In this document: one piece after another, positions 17,243 to 24,644 of the stretch
Position numbering within the stretch: position 1 is the first letter of the stretch
Layout: each line of letters begins with the position of its first letter
NCBI RefSeq assembly: GCF_001316435.1
Contig: NZ_JXLL01000011.1
Location: 1 to 61,022 of the forward strand
Direction: 5' to 3'
Length of the DNA: 61,022 nt
From: Caloranaerobacter sp. TR13
GTDB lineage: Bacteria > Bacillota > Clostridia > Tissierellales > Thermohalobacteraceae
The notes under the pieces: model-generated
Seen by the model: only the letters and a program-made list of their open reading frames with translations
Told to the model about the DNA's origin: nothing
Databases searched by the model: none
Position numbers and translations under genes: made by a program

Positions 17243-18224
17243 ATATGTCTTTTTCAAATATTTCTTTTATTTTATTTATATCTTTAGTTACGCTTAAAGC
17301 TAACATTAGCTTAATTCTAGCTTTTTGACCTGGAAGGTTGCTTCCAAATATAGCACCTAATTGTCTAAGTGTTTTACCAGCACCAGGATATCCATAAGTA
17401 TCTAAAACTCTACCAGTTGGACATCTTGATACAATAACAACTGGGATATCGTTTTCTATGGCTTTCTTAATACCTTCTACCATATTTGGTGGAACATTTC
17501 CTCTACCTAAAGCTTCAATAATTATCCCTTTATAACCCGTTTCAATACAAAAGTTAATAATATCATCGTCCATACCAGCAGCACATTTTATTAAAGCTAC
17601 TTTGGGTTCGATTGAATCAGTTTCAATATGTTCGTGATTTAATATATCCCTATAGAATATTACTTCGTCATTATCTACAATTCCTAAAGGTCCAAACTCT
17701 GGTGATTTAAAAGTGTTCAATGAAAGAGTGTTTGTTTTTGTTACTTCACTTGCAGCATTGACTTCATTATTCATGACTACAAGAACGCCTCTGCCTTTAG
17801 CTTCTTCAGATATAGCTGTACATATTGAAGCAGATAAGTTACTTGGTCCATCGTAACCTAATTCAGAACCATTTCTCATGGCTCCAACAACTATGATTGG
17901 TTTTTCAGACTTTATTGTTAAGTCCAGTAAATATGCAGTTTCTTCTAAAGTATCTGTCCCATGAGTTACTACAACGCCTGTTATATCTTTTCTTTTAATT
18001 GTTTCTTTAACTAATTTTGCTAATTCCATCATTTTATATGGAGTCATATGTGGTCCTGGAAGTTTAGCGAAGTTTATAATTTCAACTTCAGCAAATTTTT
18101 CAATATTTGTAACCATAGCTAAAATTTCTTCGCTTGATAATGCAGGGATTGCAGCATCAATACGAGGATCAATTTTCATTGAAATAGTACCGCCTGTAAA
18201 AATAACTGCAACTTTTTTCTTCAT
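17235..18224 (-). CDS. ansA: L-asparaginase, cytoplasmic type
   Basis: A 329-residue bacterial-type asparaginase that hydrolyses asparagine to aspartate and ammonia. The N-terminal FTGGTISMK places the nucleophile threonine at T13. The second catalytic segment VVVTHGTDTLEETAYLLDL is intact, and the C-terminal GYPGAGKTLRQLGAI matches the family. There is no signal peptide, so it acts in the cytoplasm. The start is ATG with an AGGGGGGA ribosome-binding site, read leftward. It is monocistronic and convergent with the ATPase gene. Glutaminase side activity cannot be excluded from sequence. Confidence 0.92.
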   Translation of the reverse strand: MKKKVAVIFTGGTISMKIDPRIDAAIPALSSEEILAMVTNIEKFAEVEIINFAKLPGPHMTPYKMMELAKLVKETIKRKDITGVVVTHGTDTLEETAYLLDLTIKSEKPIIVVGAMRNGSELGYDGPSNLSASICTAISEEAKGRGVLVVMNNEVNAASEVTKTNTLSLNTFKSPEFGPLGIVDNDEVIFYRDILNHEHIETDSIEPKVALIKCAAGMDDDIINFCIETGYKGIIIEALGRGNVPPNMVEGIKKAIENDIPVVIVSRCPTGRVLDTYGYPGAGKTLRQLGAIFGSNLPGQKARIKLMLALSVTKDINKIKEIFEKDIYK

Positions 18225-18377
18225 TTCAGTCCCCCCTAAAAAATAATGACAATACTATTTTATCATATACCAGTCCTACAAAGTATAAAAAGTTATAATT
18301 TATTATGTGTATTAAAAAAAAGCATAAAATTAAATTTTGATAATAGTATTATATAAACAGGTTATTGACAAATTTAG

Positions 18378-18412
18378 CCTAGCACCCAGTACCTAAGTAC
18401 CAAGTACCTATA
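18378..18412 (+). repeat. GTACC-type degenerate repeat, left copy
   Basis: Three imperfect AGTACC units in a row (CAGTACCTA, AGTACCA, AGTACCTA). The word TACCAAGTACCTA (18398-18410) recurs inverted at 18783-18795, so the two bracket the small gene at 18439. Confidence 0.5.
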
Positions 18413-18438
18413 TAGAAAACAGTAAAGGACTGGTTTTT

Positions 18439-18618
18439 ATGATTTTTAGATTAAATTATACTGTTGACAGCAAAAAAATAGAAAACAAAAAAGAACGAAA
18501 AGATAGAGAACAAAAAGATTATGAAAGGATTTTGAGTATATATGAAAGATGTACTTATTATAAGAAAAAAACATTTTTTAAGATTATAAAAGATAAAGCA
18601 AAAAGGCTCTATAATTAG
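18439..18618 (+). CDS. Small basic protein, 59 aa (tentative)
   Basis: A 59-codon ORF, very rich in Lys/Arg/Glu, with a likely helical coiled stretch (KKERKDREQKDYERI) and a single Cys. It begins with ATG about 9 bp after AAAGGA and ends inside a well-formed terminator, the arrangement seen for real genes in this window. A TTGACA lies upstream at about 18365 but has no good -10. No homologue recognised. It could equally be a spacer ORF in a small-RNA gene ending at the same terminator. Confidence 0.4.
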   Translation: MIFRLNYTVDSKKIENKKERKDREQKDYERILSIYERCTYYKKKTFFKIIKDKAKRLYN

Positions 18619-18628
18619 AGCCTTTTTA
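18600..18628 (+). terminator. Intrinsic terminator after small ORF
   Basis: 10-bp stem AAAAGGCTCT/AGAGCCTTTT with a 6-nt loop and a short T tail. It shows that something on the plus strand is transcribed between asparaginase and nifS. Confidence 0.85.
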
Positions 18629-18967
18629 CACAAAATAATAAATGGGAATAGAGGTAATTGAGGTTACCAGGGGGATAACTATCTAAATTGTAACAAAATC
18701 CGACAAAATACGCAATATTTTTTGAAAATATTTTAAGAAAAATTAACATATAGATTGTTGGCAAATTTATATTTTTATGTTTAGGTACTTGGTATCAGGC
18801 ACAAGATACTGTAATTGGTTATTTGACGGCAACAAACTTGTATATGCAAAGTATTTTTGGTAGATTTTTTTGAAATAGCTCTTTTTTCTTTTAAATTAAA
18901 ATATATTTATATATAATATGGATATAGTATATGTTAGCAAGAAACTTATGATAAATGAGGTGATTTA
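18629..18967. other. Intergenic region before the cysteine desulfurase
   Basis: About 340 bp without a credible gene. It contains the inverted GTACC repeat copy (18783-18812: TAGGTACTTGGTA then a CAGGCACAAGATACTG word). A possible -10 TATAAT lies at 18912-18917, with a weak TTTAAA 16 bp upstream, which could serve the downstream gene. The rest is AT-rich with no strong hairpin. Confidence 0.4.
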
Positions 18968-20125
18968 ATGGAAGTTTACTTGGACAATAGTGCTACAACA
19001 AGACCAAGAGATGAAGTTATTGATGCTATGATATATATGTTAAAAAGCACATATGGGAATCCATCATCTTTGCATAGAAAAGGATTAGAAGCAGAGAAAG
19101 AAATAGAAAAATCAAGAAAGATTATTAGTAAATTTCTAGGAGTAGACAGTAAAGAAATTTTCTTTACTTCAGGTGGGACAGAAAGTAACAATATAGCTAT
19201 ACAGGGATTGATAAAAAAATATGCAAAGCGAGGAAAACATATCATAACTACTAAAATTGAACATCCATCAGTATTAAACATTTTTAAACACTATGAAGAA
19301 AAAGGATTTGAAGTTACATACTTAGATGTTAATGAAAAGGGCATTGTTGACTTAAAACAGTTAGAAAGTAGTATAAATGATAAAACAATTTTAGTATCTA
19401 TTATGATGGTTAATAATGAAATAGGTACAATACAGCCTATTGAAGAAATAATTGAAATAATTAAGAAAAAAAATAAGGATGTAAAATTGCATGTAGATGG
19501 AGTACAGGCTTTTGGCAAAATAGATGTATCGCTTAAAAGCTTAGGAATAGATACTTTTTCTTTTAGTGGACACAAAATTCATGGACCGAAAGGTATAGGT
19601 GGACTATATATTAGAAATGGTATTATATTAGAACCGATTATTTTTGGTGGCAATCAAGAAAAAGGTTTAAAGTCAGGAACAGAAAATACACCTGGAATTG
19701 TAGGATTAGGTAAAGCTGTCGAGATTATTAAAAATAATTTTAATGATGAAAAAAAACATATAAAAGATTTGAAAAAGTATTTTATTGATAAAGTTATAGA
19801 AAGAATTGATAATATTAAGATAAATAGCTATACTGATGATAGATGTGCTCCACATATAGTAAATATATCATTTATCGGAGTAAAAGGAGAAGTATTATTG
19901 CATTATCTAGAAAAAAATGGTATATTTGTATCCACAGGCTCTGCGTGTTCCTCACACAAAAAGGGAAGGAGTCATGTGCTTAAAAGTATAGGTTTAAAAG
20001 AAAAAGAAATTGAGGGGGCTATAAGGTTTAGCTTTGCTTTCTATAATACTAAGGAAGAAATTGAATACGTAATTGATAAGCTTGAAAAGTCAGTTAAGGA
20101 CATAAGAAAAATTACAATGAGGTGA
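18968..20125 (+). CDS. Cysteine desulfurase (NifS/IscS family)
   Basis: A 385-residue PLP enzyme that takes sulfur from cysteine. The N-terminal YLDNSATTRP, the PLP-contact GGTESNNIA and HVDGVQAFGK, the Schiff-base lysine K203 in SFSGHKIHGP, and the persulfide cysteine C327 in STGSACSSHKKGRSHVL are all present. The short loop around C327 matches the NifS/IscS class rather than SufS. It sits 6 bp upstream of thiI, so it most likely provides persulfide for tRNA 4-thiouridine formation rather than general Fe-S assembly; no iscU follows. The ribosome-binding site is GAGGTGA. Confidence 0.95.
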   Translation: MEVYLDNSATTRPRDEVIDAMIYMLKSTYGNPSSLHRKGLEAEKEIEKSRKIISKFLGVDSKEIFFTSGGTESNNIAIQGLIKKYAKRGKHIITTKIEHPSVLNIFKHYEEKGFEVTYLDVNEKGIVDLKQLESSINDKTILVSIMMVNNEIGTIQPIEEIIEIIKKKNKDVKLHVDGVQAFGKIDVSLKSLGIDTFSFSGHKIHGPKGIGGLYIRNGIILEPIIFGGNQEKGLKSGTENTPGIVGLGKAVEIIKNNFNDEKKHIKDLKKYFIDKVIERIDNIKINSYTDDRCAPHIVNISFIGVKGEVLLHYLEKNGIFVSTGSACSSHKKGRSHVLKSIGLKEKEIEGAIRFSFAFYNTKEEIEYVIDKLEKSVKDIRKITMR

Positions 20126-20131
20126 TGAAAT

Positions 20132-21316
20132 TTGCAAAGAATAGTAAGTATAAGTTTTGGAGAGATTGCTTTAAAGGGCTTAAATAGGTCATATTTTGTA
20201 AAAAAATTATTGGGTCAAATTAAGTATTCTATAAAAGGATTGGGTGAACCTAAGGTTTATAGAGATCAAGGCAAAATATATGTTGTTACAGATGATGAAA
20301 ATATAGATCAAATAGTTGAAAAACTTAAAAAAATTTTTGGTATAGTTTATATAAGTCCTGGATATAGAGTTGAAAAAGATATGGAAAAAATGATTGAAAA
20401 AGCTATAGAGTCCATCAAACAGACTGTTGAACACAAAGAAGTTAGAACTTTTAAGGTTCAAGTGAAAAGAGCGGATAAAAGGTTTCCAATAAAATCAATG
20501 GATGTTGCTAGAGAAATTGGGGCTGCAATATTAAGAGAATTGAAAGTATTAAAAGTAGATGTTAATAATCCTGATTTATTAGTAAAGGTGGATATTAGAG
20601 ATTATTGTTACATATATACAGATAAGATAAGAGGCTATGGAGGATTACCAGTAGGTACTAATGGTAAAGCGCTTTTATTATTATCTGGAGGAATAGATAG
20701 TCCAGTTGCAGGATTTATGATAGCAAAAAGAGGAGTTTCAATAAATGCAGTTCATTTTCATAGTTATCCATTTACAAGTGAGCGAGCAGAAGAAAAAGTT
20801 AAAAAATTAGCTAGTTTACTAGCCGAATACTGTGGTAAGATGAAGCTTTATAGTGTAAATATTTTGCCTATACAAAGAGAAATAAATGAAAAATGTCCAG
20901 AAGATGAAATGACTATTATATCTAGAAGATTTATGATGCGAATAGCAGAAAGAATTGCTGAAAAAGAGGGAATAGATGCACTTATTACAGGTGAAAGCCT
21001 AGGGCAAGTTGCAAGTCAGACGATAAAAAGTCTTAATGTAACCAATTCAGTAGTAAAAAGACCTGTATTTAGACCTTTAATTGGTATGGACAAAGTAGAA
21101 ATTACAGAAATTGCTATGGATATAGGAACTTATGAAACATCAATTTTACCATATGAAGATTGCTGTACGGTTTTTTTACCAAAACATCCAGTAACTAGAC
21201 CAAAATTAGAAGATATTGAAAAATCAGAAGAGGCTCTTGATATTGAGAGTTTGGTTGAAGATGCTATTGAAAAAATGGAAATAATAGAAATAAGTTCTCA
21301 GGAAAATGTGGAGTAA
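20132..21316 (+). CDS. thiI: tRNA 4-thiouridine synthase ThiI (no rhodanese domain)
   Basis: A 394-residue ThiI. It has an N-terminal ferredoxin-like/THUMP region (residues about 1-165), then a PP-loop ATP-pyrophosphatase motif LLLLSGGIDSPVAGF and a C-terminal DCCTVFLPKHPVTRP segment (C344, C345). The enzyme adenylates U8 of tRNA and replaces oxygen with sulfur. The C-terminal rhodanese domain of E. coli ThiI is absent, as in Bacillus, where a dedicated desulfurase next door delivers sulfur. The gene order here fits that model. TTG 20132 is chosen: the ATG at 20125 is out of frame. Confidence 0.95.
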   Translation: MQRIVSISFGEIALKGLNRSYFVKKLLGQIKYSIKGLGEPKVYRDQGKIYVVTDDENIDQIVEKLKKIFGIVYISPGYRVEKDMEKMIEKAIESIKQTVEHKEVRTFKVQVKRADKRFPIKSMDVAREIGAAILRELKVLKVDVNNPDLLVKVDIRDYCYIYTDKIRGYGGLPVGTNGKALLLLSGGIDSPVAGFMIAKRGVSINAVHFHSYPFTSERAEEKVKKLASLLAEYCGKMKLYSVNILPIQREINEKCPEDEMTIISRRFMMRIAERIAEKEGIDALITGESLGQVASQTIKSLNVTNSVVKRPVFRPLIGMDKVEITEIAMDIGTYETSILPYEDCCTVFLPKHPVTRPKLEDIEKSEEALDIESLVEDAIEKMEIIEISSQENVE

Positions 21317-21327
21317 ATTATATAGTG

Positions 21328-21358
21328 AAAGAGTAGACTGACTGTCTACTCTTTATGT
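21328..21358 (+). terminator. Intrinsic terminator after thiI
   Basis: Perfect 11-bp stem AAAGAGTAGAC/GTCTACTCTTT with a TGACT loop. The T tail is short. Confidence 0.7.
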
Positions 21359-21479
21359 TTGTTCTATTATATTATATAAATCCATAAAATACCATGAAAA
21401 ATTCGATTATTTACAAAACTACTTTTAATGTAAATTATATTGTTGTAAAATATGATTAGTTTAAGCAAGGAGGTTTTCT

Positions 21480-22334
21480 ATGGAACGCAGAAAAATAGGT
21501 ATAATATTAATTTTATTATCTTCACTATTTTTTGCACTTATGGCAGCTACAGTAAAGTCGTTAAATAGTATTCCAGTAGCAGAAAAAATCTTTTTTAGAA
21601 ATTTACTTGGACTTATTGTTGCAACATACATAATTCTAAAGAAAGGTAAGAAAATATCAGGAAATAATAAGAAGCTGTTATTCTTTAGAAGTATTTTTGG
21701 ATTATTAGGTGTAGCTAGTTATTTTTTTGCTTTATCGAAAATTCCTTTAGCTGATGCAGTAATACTTAATAAATTATCACCTTTTTTTGTAATCATATTA
21801 TCGTCAATTTTTCTAAAAGAAAGGTTTAATAAAATACAAATGTTATCTTTGGCAATTGCTTTAATCGGAGCTATTTTTGTTATTAAACCACAATTTAGTT
21901 ATACTGTGATACCAGCTTTTATAGGGCTTTTATCTGCATTTTTTGCTGGTGCTGCTTATACAACGATAAGGCATTTAAGACACACAGATTCACCAGAAAT
22001 TATAGTTTTCTATTTTACATTATTTTCAACATTAACTATGATACCTGTTATGGCTTCAGGATATTTTGTTTTACCAACTTTAAATGATATAGTAAGACTA
22101 ATTTTACTAGGAATATTTGCTACAACTGCACAATTTTTAATGACTAATGCGTACAGATTTGCTCCTGCAGGCGAGCTTTCAATTTATACTTATATGAATA
22201 TTGTTTTTTCTATGTTATTGGGAATTGTAATTTGGTTTGAGATACCTGATATTTTTAGCTTAATAGGCGCATTTCTTATAATTACAGCTGGAGCGATTAA
22301 TTATTTTTCAAATAAAATGAAAAAGATTTCGTAG
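21480..22334 (+). CDS. EamA/DMT-family transporter
   Basis: A 284-residue inner-membrane protein with ten predicted hydrophobic helices in two EamA repeats. The first repeat ends in SSIFLKERFNKIQMLSLAIALIGAIFVIKP, the typical DMT signature, and the second contains MTNAYRFAPAGELSIYTYMNIVFSMLLG. Members export or import metabolites; several relatives move amino acids, nucleosides or S-adenosylmethionine. Nothing here defines the substrate. It is a single-gene unit behind AAGGAGG. Confidence 0.88.
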   Translation: MERRKIGIILILLSSLFFALMAATVKSLNSIPVAEKIFFRNLLGLIVATYIILKKGKKISGNNKKLLFFRSIFGLLGVASYFFALSKIPLADAVILNKLSPFFVIILSSIFLKERFNKIQMLSLAIALIGAIFVIKPQFSYTVIPAFIGLLSAFFAGAAYTTIRHLRHTDSPEIIVFYFTLFSTLTMIPVMASGYFVLPTLNDIVRLILLGIFATTAQFLMTNAYRFAPAGELSIYTYMNIVFSMLLGIVIWFEIPDIFSLIGAFLIITAGAINYFSNKMKKIS

Positions 22335-22428
22335 AAATAAAAATATATTTACTCACAAATAAATTCAATTTAATACTTACGCTGTATATTATTTTTCTAG
22401 CATCAAATACTAACAATGAGGTGATTAT

Positions 22429-22620
22429 ATGATAAGGAAGAATAATATACAGCAAATTGAGTGGAAATTTGCAGATCCAGGTGCAGTTGAAGATATTCCA
22501 GAGCTAAAGTTTAAACTTGAGGAGTCTAGAAGTCAAAAAATCAAATCGCAAACTATATCGGGAACAGGAAATTTAATAAGTGCAGGTGCTACAGGTAGCA
22601 AACCGAAAGAAAGAGAGTAA
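22429..22620 (+). CDS. Small hypothetical protein, 63 aa
   Basis: A 63-residue polar protein with a good GAGGTGA ribosome-binding site and its own terminator, which supports it being real. The N-terminal half holds IEWKFADPG...ELKFKLEES. The C-terminal half (residues about 40-63) is Ser/Gly/Thr/Lys-rich and probably unstructured. There is no membrane span, cysteine or known motif. Not recognised. Confidence 0.6.
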   Translation: MIRKNNIQQIEWKFADPGAVEDIPELKFKLEESRSQKIKSQTISGTGNLISAGATGSKPKERE

Positions 22621-22637
22621 AAGCTCTCTTTTTTTTG
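22611..22637 (+). terminator. Intrinsic terminator after 63-aa gene
   Basis: AAGAGAG/CTCTCTT stem with a 6-nt loop and T8 tail. The 5' arm lies in the last codons. Confidence 0.88.
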
Positions 22638-22644
22638 AACAAAT

Positions 22645-22673
22645 TTGCAATGTTAAAAAAATTATAGTAAAAT
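22645..22673 (+). promoter_or_regulatory. SigA-type promoter of LacI regulator 1
   Basis: TTGCAA (22645-22650), 17-bp spacer, TAAAAT (22668-22673). The operator-like word at 22679 overlaps the expected transcription start. Confidence 0.65.
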
Positions 22674-22678
22674 TATAC

Positions 22679-22689
22679 AAAAACGATTT
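22679..22689 (+). promoter_or_regulatory. LacI-type operator 1a (AAACGATTT core)
   Basis: AAAAACGATTT just downstream of the promoter. The same AAACGATTT core appears at 24489-24499 before pgmB, and a related CGTTTACG word before the GH65 gene. This suggests autoregulation of regulator 1. Confidence 0.5.
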
Positions 22690-22731
22690 AGAGTAGTTGT
22701 ACCTATTTTAGAGATAGAAGGATGTGGTTAT

Positions 22732-23757
22732 ATGCGGAAAGCGAGGAATGTGACAATAAAAGATGTTGCAAAAAAAGCTGGAGTATCAATTAGCACAGTA
22801 TCAAGAGCTTTTAATGATTATAGTGATATAAAACCTGAAACAAGAAAAAAGATATTAAAAATAGCTGAGGAGATAGGATACAGTCCGAGCCTTTTAGCTA
22901 GAGGAATGAGAACTTCTAATAGTAGAAGAATAGCTATTGGTATAGAGGATTACGATGTAGCAAAGCCAAATTATTCTTTTCTTTACAAAATAATTATGGG
23001 CTTTAAAGAATATGCTTCTAAACAAGGCTATGAAGTTGTTTTTCTTCCTAATTTAACCAAAAACAATAAGAATAAATTACCTAGAATAGTTCAGGACAAT
23101 TATTTAGACGGGATATTTTTGATGGGACTTAAATTAAGTGATGAATTTTATAAACAAGTTCTTAAAGGTGATATACCATGTGTTCTATTTGATATTCCTA
23201 TAAATAAAGGTAAAGTAGGATTTGTAGGAACTGACAATATTAAAGGGACAAGTTTAGCAATGGATTATTTGATCCGTAATGGGCATAGAAAAATTGCGTT
23301 TATAAATGGTCATGAAAATGCATATGTGAGTCTCCAAAGATTGGATGGATATTACTTATCTTTAATGAAAAATGAAATTCCTATAGATAAGACTTTGATT
23401 TATTTTGGTGATTTTACTGAAAAAAGTGGTAGAGATGGGATTAGAAAGCTTTTTAATGAACATAATGATATAACAGCCGTTTTTGCTGCTAGTGATCTTA
23501 TGGCGATAGGTGCAATTACTGAATTGAGAGAGATGGGCAAAAAAATACCAGAAGAAATTGAAGTTATTGGATTTGATGATATTGAATTAAGTTCTTATGT
23601 GAGTCCTAAGCTTTCAACTATAAGGCAAGATACATATAAGCTGGGAACTTCAGCAGCTACGCTTCTAATTAATATAATAAATGGACAGCAAATAAACAAG
23701 ATAGTGATAGAGCCAGAACTAGTTTTAAGGGAATCTACTAGAAATAAGAATGCTTAA
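22732..23757 (+). CDS. LacI-family transcriptional regulator 1 (alpha-glucoside module 1)
   Basis: A 341-residue LacI/GalR repressor. The N-terminal helix-turn-helix and hinge (TIKDVAKKAGVSISTVSRAFNDYSDI, quoted in part) occupy residues about 8-55. The periplasmic-binding-protein-like sugar domain follows, with typical VIGFDDIELSSYVSPKLSTIRQ near the end. It precedes pgmB (divergent partner), GH65 phosphorylase 1 and an ABC importer. AAACGATTT-type sites before itself, pgmB and GH65-1 are the probable operators. The inducer is likely the disaccharide or a phosphorolysis product. Confidence 0.9.
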   Translation: MRKARNVTIKDVAKKAGVSISTVSRAFNDYSDIKPETRKKILKIAEEIGYSPSLLARGMRTSNSRRIAIGIEDYDVAKPNYSFLYKIIMGFKEYASKQGYEVVFLPNLTKNNKNKLPRIVQDNYLDGIFLMGLKLSDEFYKQVLKGDIPCVLFDIPINKGKVGFVGTDNIKGTSLAMDYLIRNGHRKIAFINGHENAYVSLQRLDGYYLSLMKNEIPIDKTLIYFGDFTEKSGRDGIRKLFNEHNDITAVFAASDLMAIGAITELREMGKKIPEEIEVIGFDDIELSSYVSPKLSTIRQDTYKLGTSAATLLINIINGQQINKIVIEPELVLRESTRNKNA

Positions 23758-23799
23758 AGCCCTTTGGCATTTTAAACACCGAAGGGCTTTTATTTTTTT
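23756..23799. terminator. Bidirectional terminator between regulator 1 and pgmB
   Basis: 12-bp stem AAAGCCCTTTGG/CCGAAGGGCTTT (one G-U pair), 11-nt loop and T-rich tail, placed between convergent stop codons. Confidence 0.85.
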
Positions 23800-24447
23800 C
23801 TAAAAATTAATAATATCGAACGTTAGACTATTTGTATCTGGTATAACTTTATCTGCTTCTTTTAGAATTTCCTTAGAACCGATACCAACAGCGTACATTC
23901 CAGCTTTTTTAGCTGCTTCTATGCCGGCTTTTGCATCTTCAAATACAACACATTCATTAGGCTTTACACCCAAAGCTTCTGCACCTAAAAGAAATACTTC
24001 AGGGTCTGGTTTAGCCTTAGTTATCTTGTTACCATCAATAATAACATCGAAAACATCTGTCATTTTGATACTATTTAAGATAGTCATAGTATTTTTGCTT
24101 GAAGATCCTATTGCAACTTTTATGCCTGCATTTTTTAGTTCACTAATAAAGTCTTTAACTTTTGGTAGTATTTCAGTTTCATCCATTTTAGAAATTAGTT
24201 CACGGTACCAGTTATTTTTCTTTTCAGCTAGCTTAAATTTTGTTTCTTCATCAACTTTAACATTACCTAAACCAAGAAGTATTTCAAGTGATTCCATTCT
24301 GCTAACACCTTTTAGTTTTTCATTATCTTTTTCAGTGAAATCAAAACCTAGCTCGTTCGCAAGCTTTCTCCAAGCTAAATAATGATATTTTGCAGTATCA
24401 ACAATTACACCATCTAAATCGAATATACAAGCTTTAATTTTAACCAT
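23800..24447 (-). CDS. pgmB: Beta-phosphoglucomutase
   Basis: A 215-residue HAD-superfamily enzyme converting beta-glucose 1-phosphate to glucose 6-phosphate. Motif I FDLDGVIVDT holds the nucleophile D10 and acid/base D12. Motif II is AIGSSSKN. The lysine of motif III is in KAKPDPEVFLLGAE, and motif IV is VVFEDAKAGIEAA. The cap has the GVSRMESLE segment typical of PgmB. It is the only PgmB seen and is read divergently from GH65-1, so it probably serves both GH65 phosphorylases. A GAAACGATTTC palindrome lies in its promoter spacer. Confidence 0.95.
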   Translation of the reverse strand: MVKIKACIFDLDGVIVDTAKYHYLAWRKLANELGFDFTEKDNEKLKGVSRMESLEILLGLGNVKVDEETKFKLAEKKNNWYRELISKMDETEILPKVKDFISELKNAGIKVAIGSSSKNTMTILNSIKMTDVFDVIIDGNKITKAKPDPEVFLLGAEALGVKPNECVVFEDAKAGIEAAKKAGMYAVGIGSKEILKEADKVIPDTNSLTFDIINF

Positions 24448-24474
24448 AAAAATTCCTCCCTTTTGTAAAATCTT

Positions 24475-24508
24475 ATCTTATTATATCAGAAACGATTTCG
24501 AAGTTAAA
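24475..24508 (-). promoter_or_regulatory. pgmB promoter with embedded LacI-type operator
   Basis: Read leftward: a weak TTTAAC -35, a 17-bp spacer and a TATAAT -10. The spacer contains the odd palindrome GAAACGATTTC (24489-24499), so a LacI protein bound there would block RNA polymerase. Confidence 0.55.
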
Positions 24509-24609
24509 GAGGTATATGTATTTTGTGAAATCAATGTAATGATCATATTAACAAGTAAAATAATTTTTACTATTGCCAAATAATATTTTTTGTTATACAA
24601 TAAAATTAA

Positions 24610-24623
24610 CAAAAACGTTTACG
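24610..24623 (+). promoter_or_regulatory. LacI/cre-like operator before GH65-1
   Basis: CAAAAACGTTTACG keeps the central AACGTTTAC of LacI/CcpA-type sites but has lost symmetry at the ends. It lies 22 bp before the GH65-1 start. Confidence 0.45.
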
Positions 24624-24644
24624 AAAAATTTTTGGAGGTATGAT

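Noticed and set aside
18364-18397. TTGACA before the small ORF as a promoter
   Set aside because: The bases 17 bp downstream read AGTACC-type repeat, not a -10.
18451-18633. 60-codon ORF on the minus strand over the small gene
   Set aside because: Phe-rich antisense of a lysine-rich frame, no ribosome-binding site; the plus frame has a ribosome-binding site and terminator.
23921-24382. 153-codon ORF on the plus strand opposite pgmB
   Set aside because: It lies wholly inside pgmB on the other strand, has no ribosome-binding site, and the translation is a low-complexity Ser/Ile/Leu shadow.
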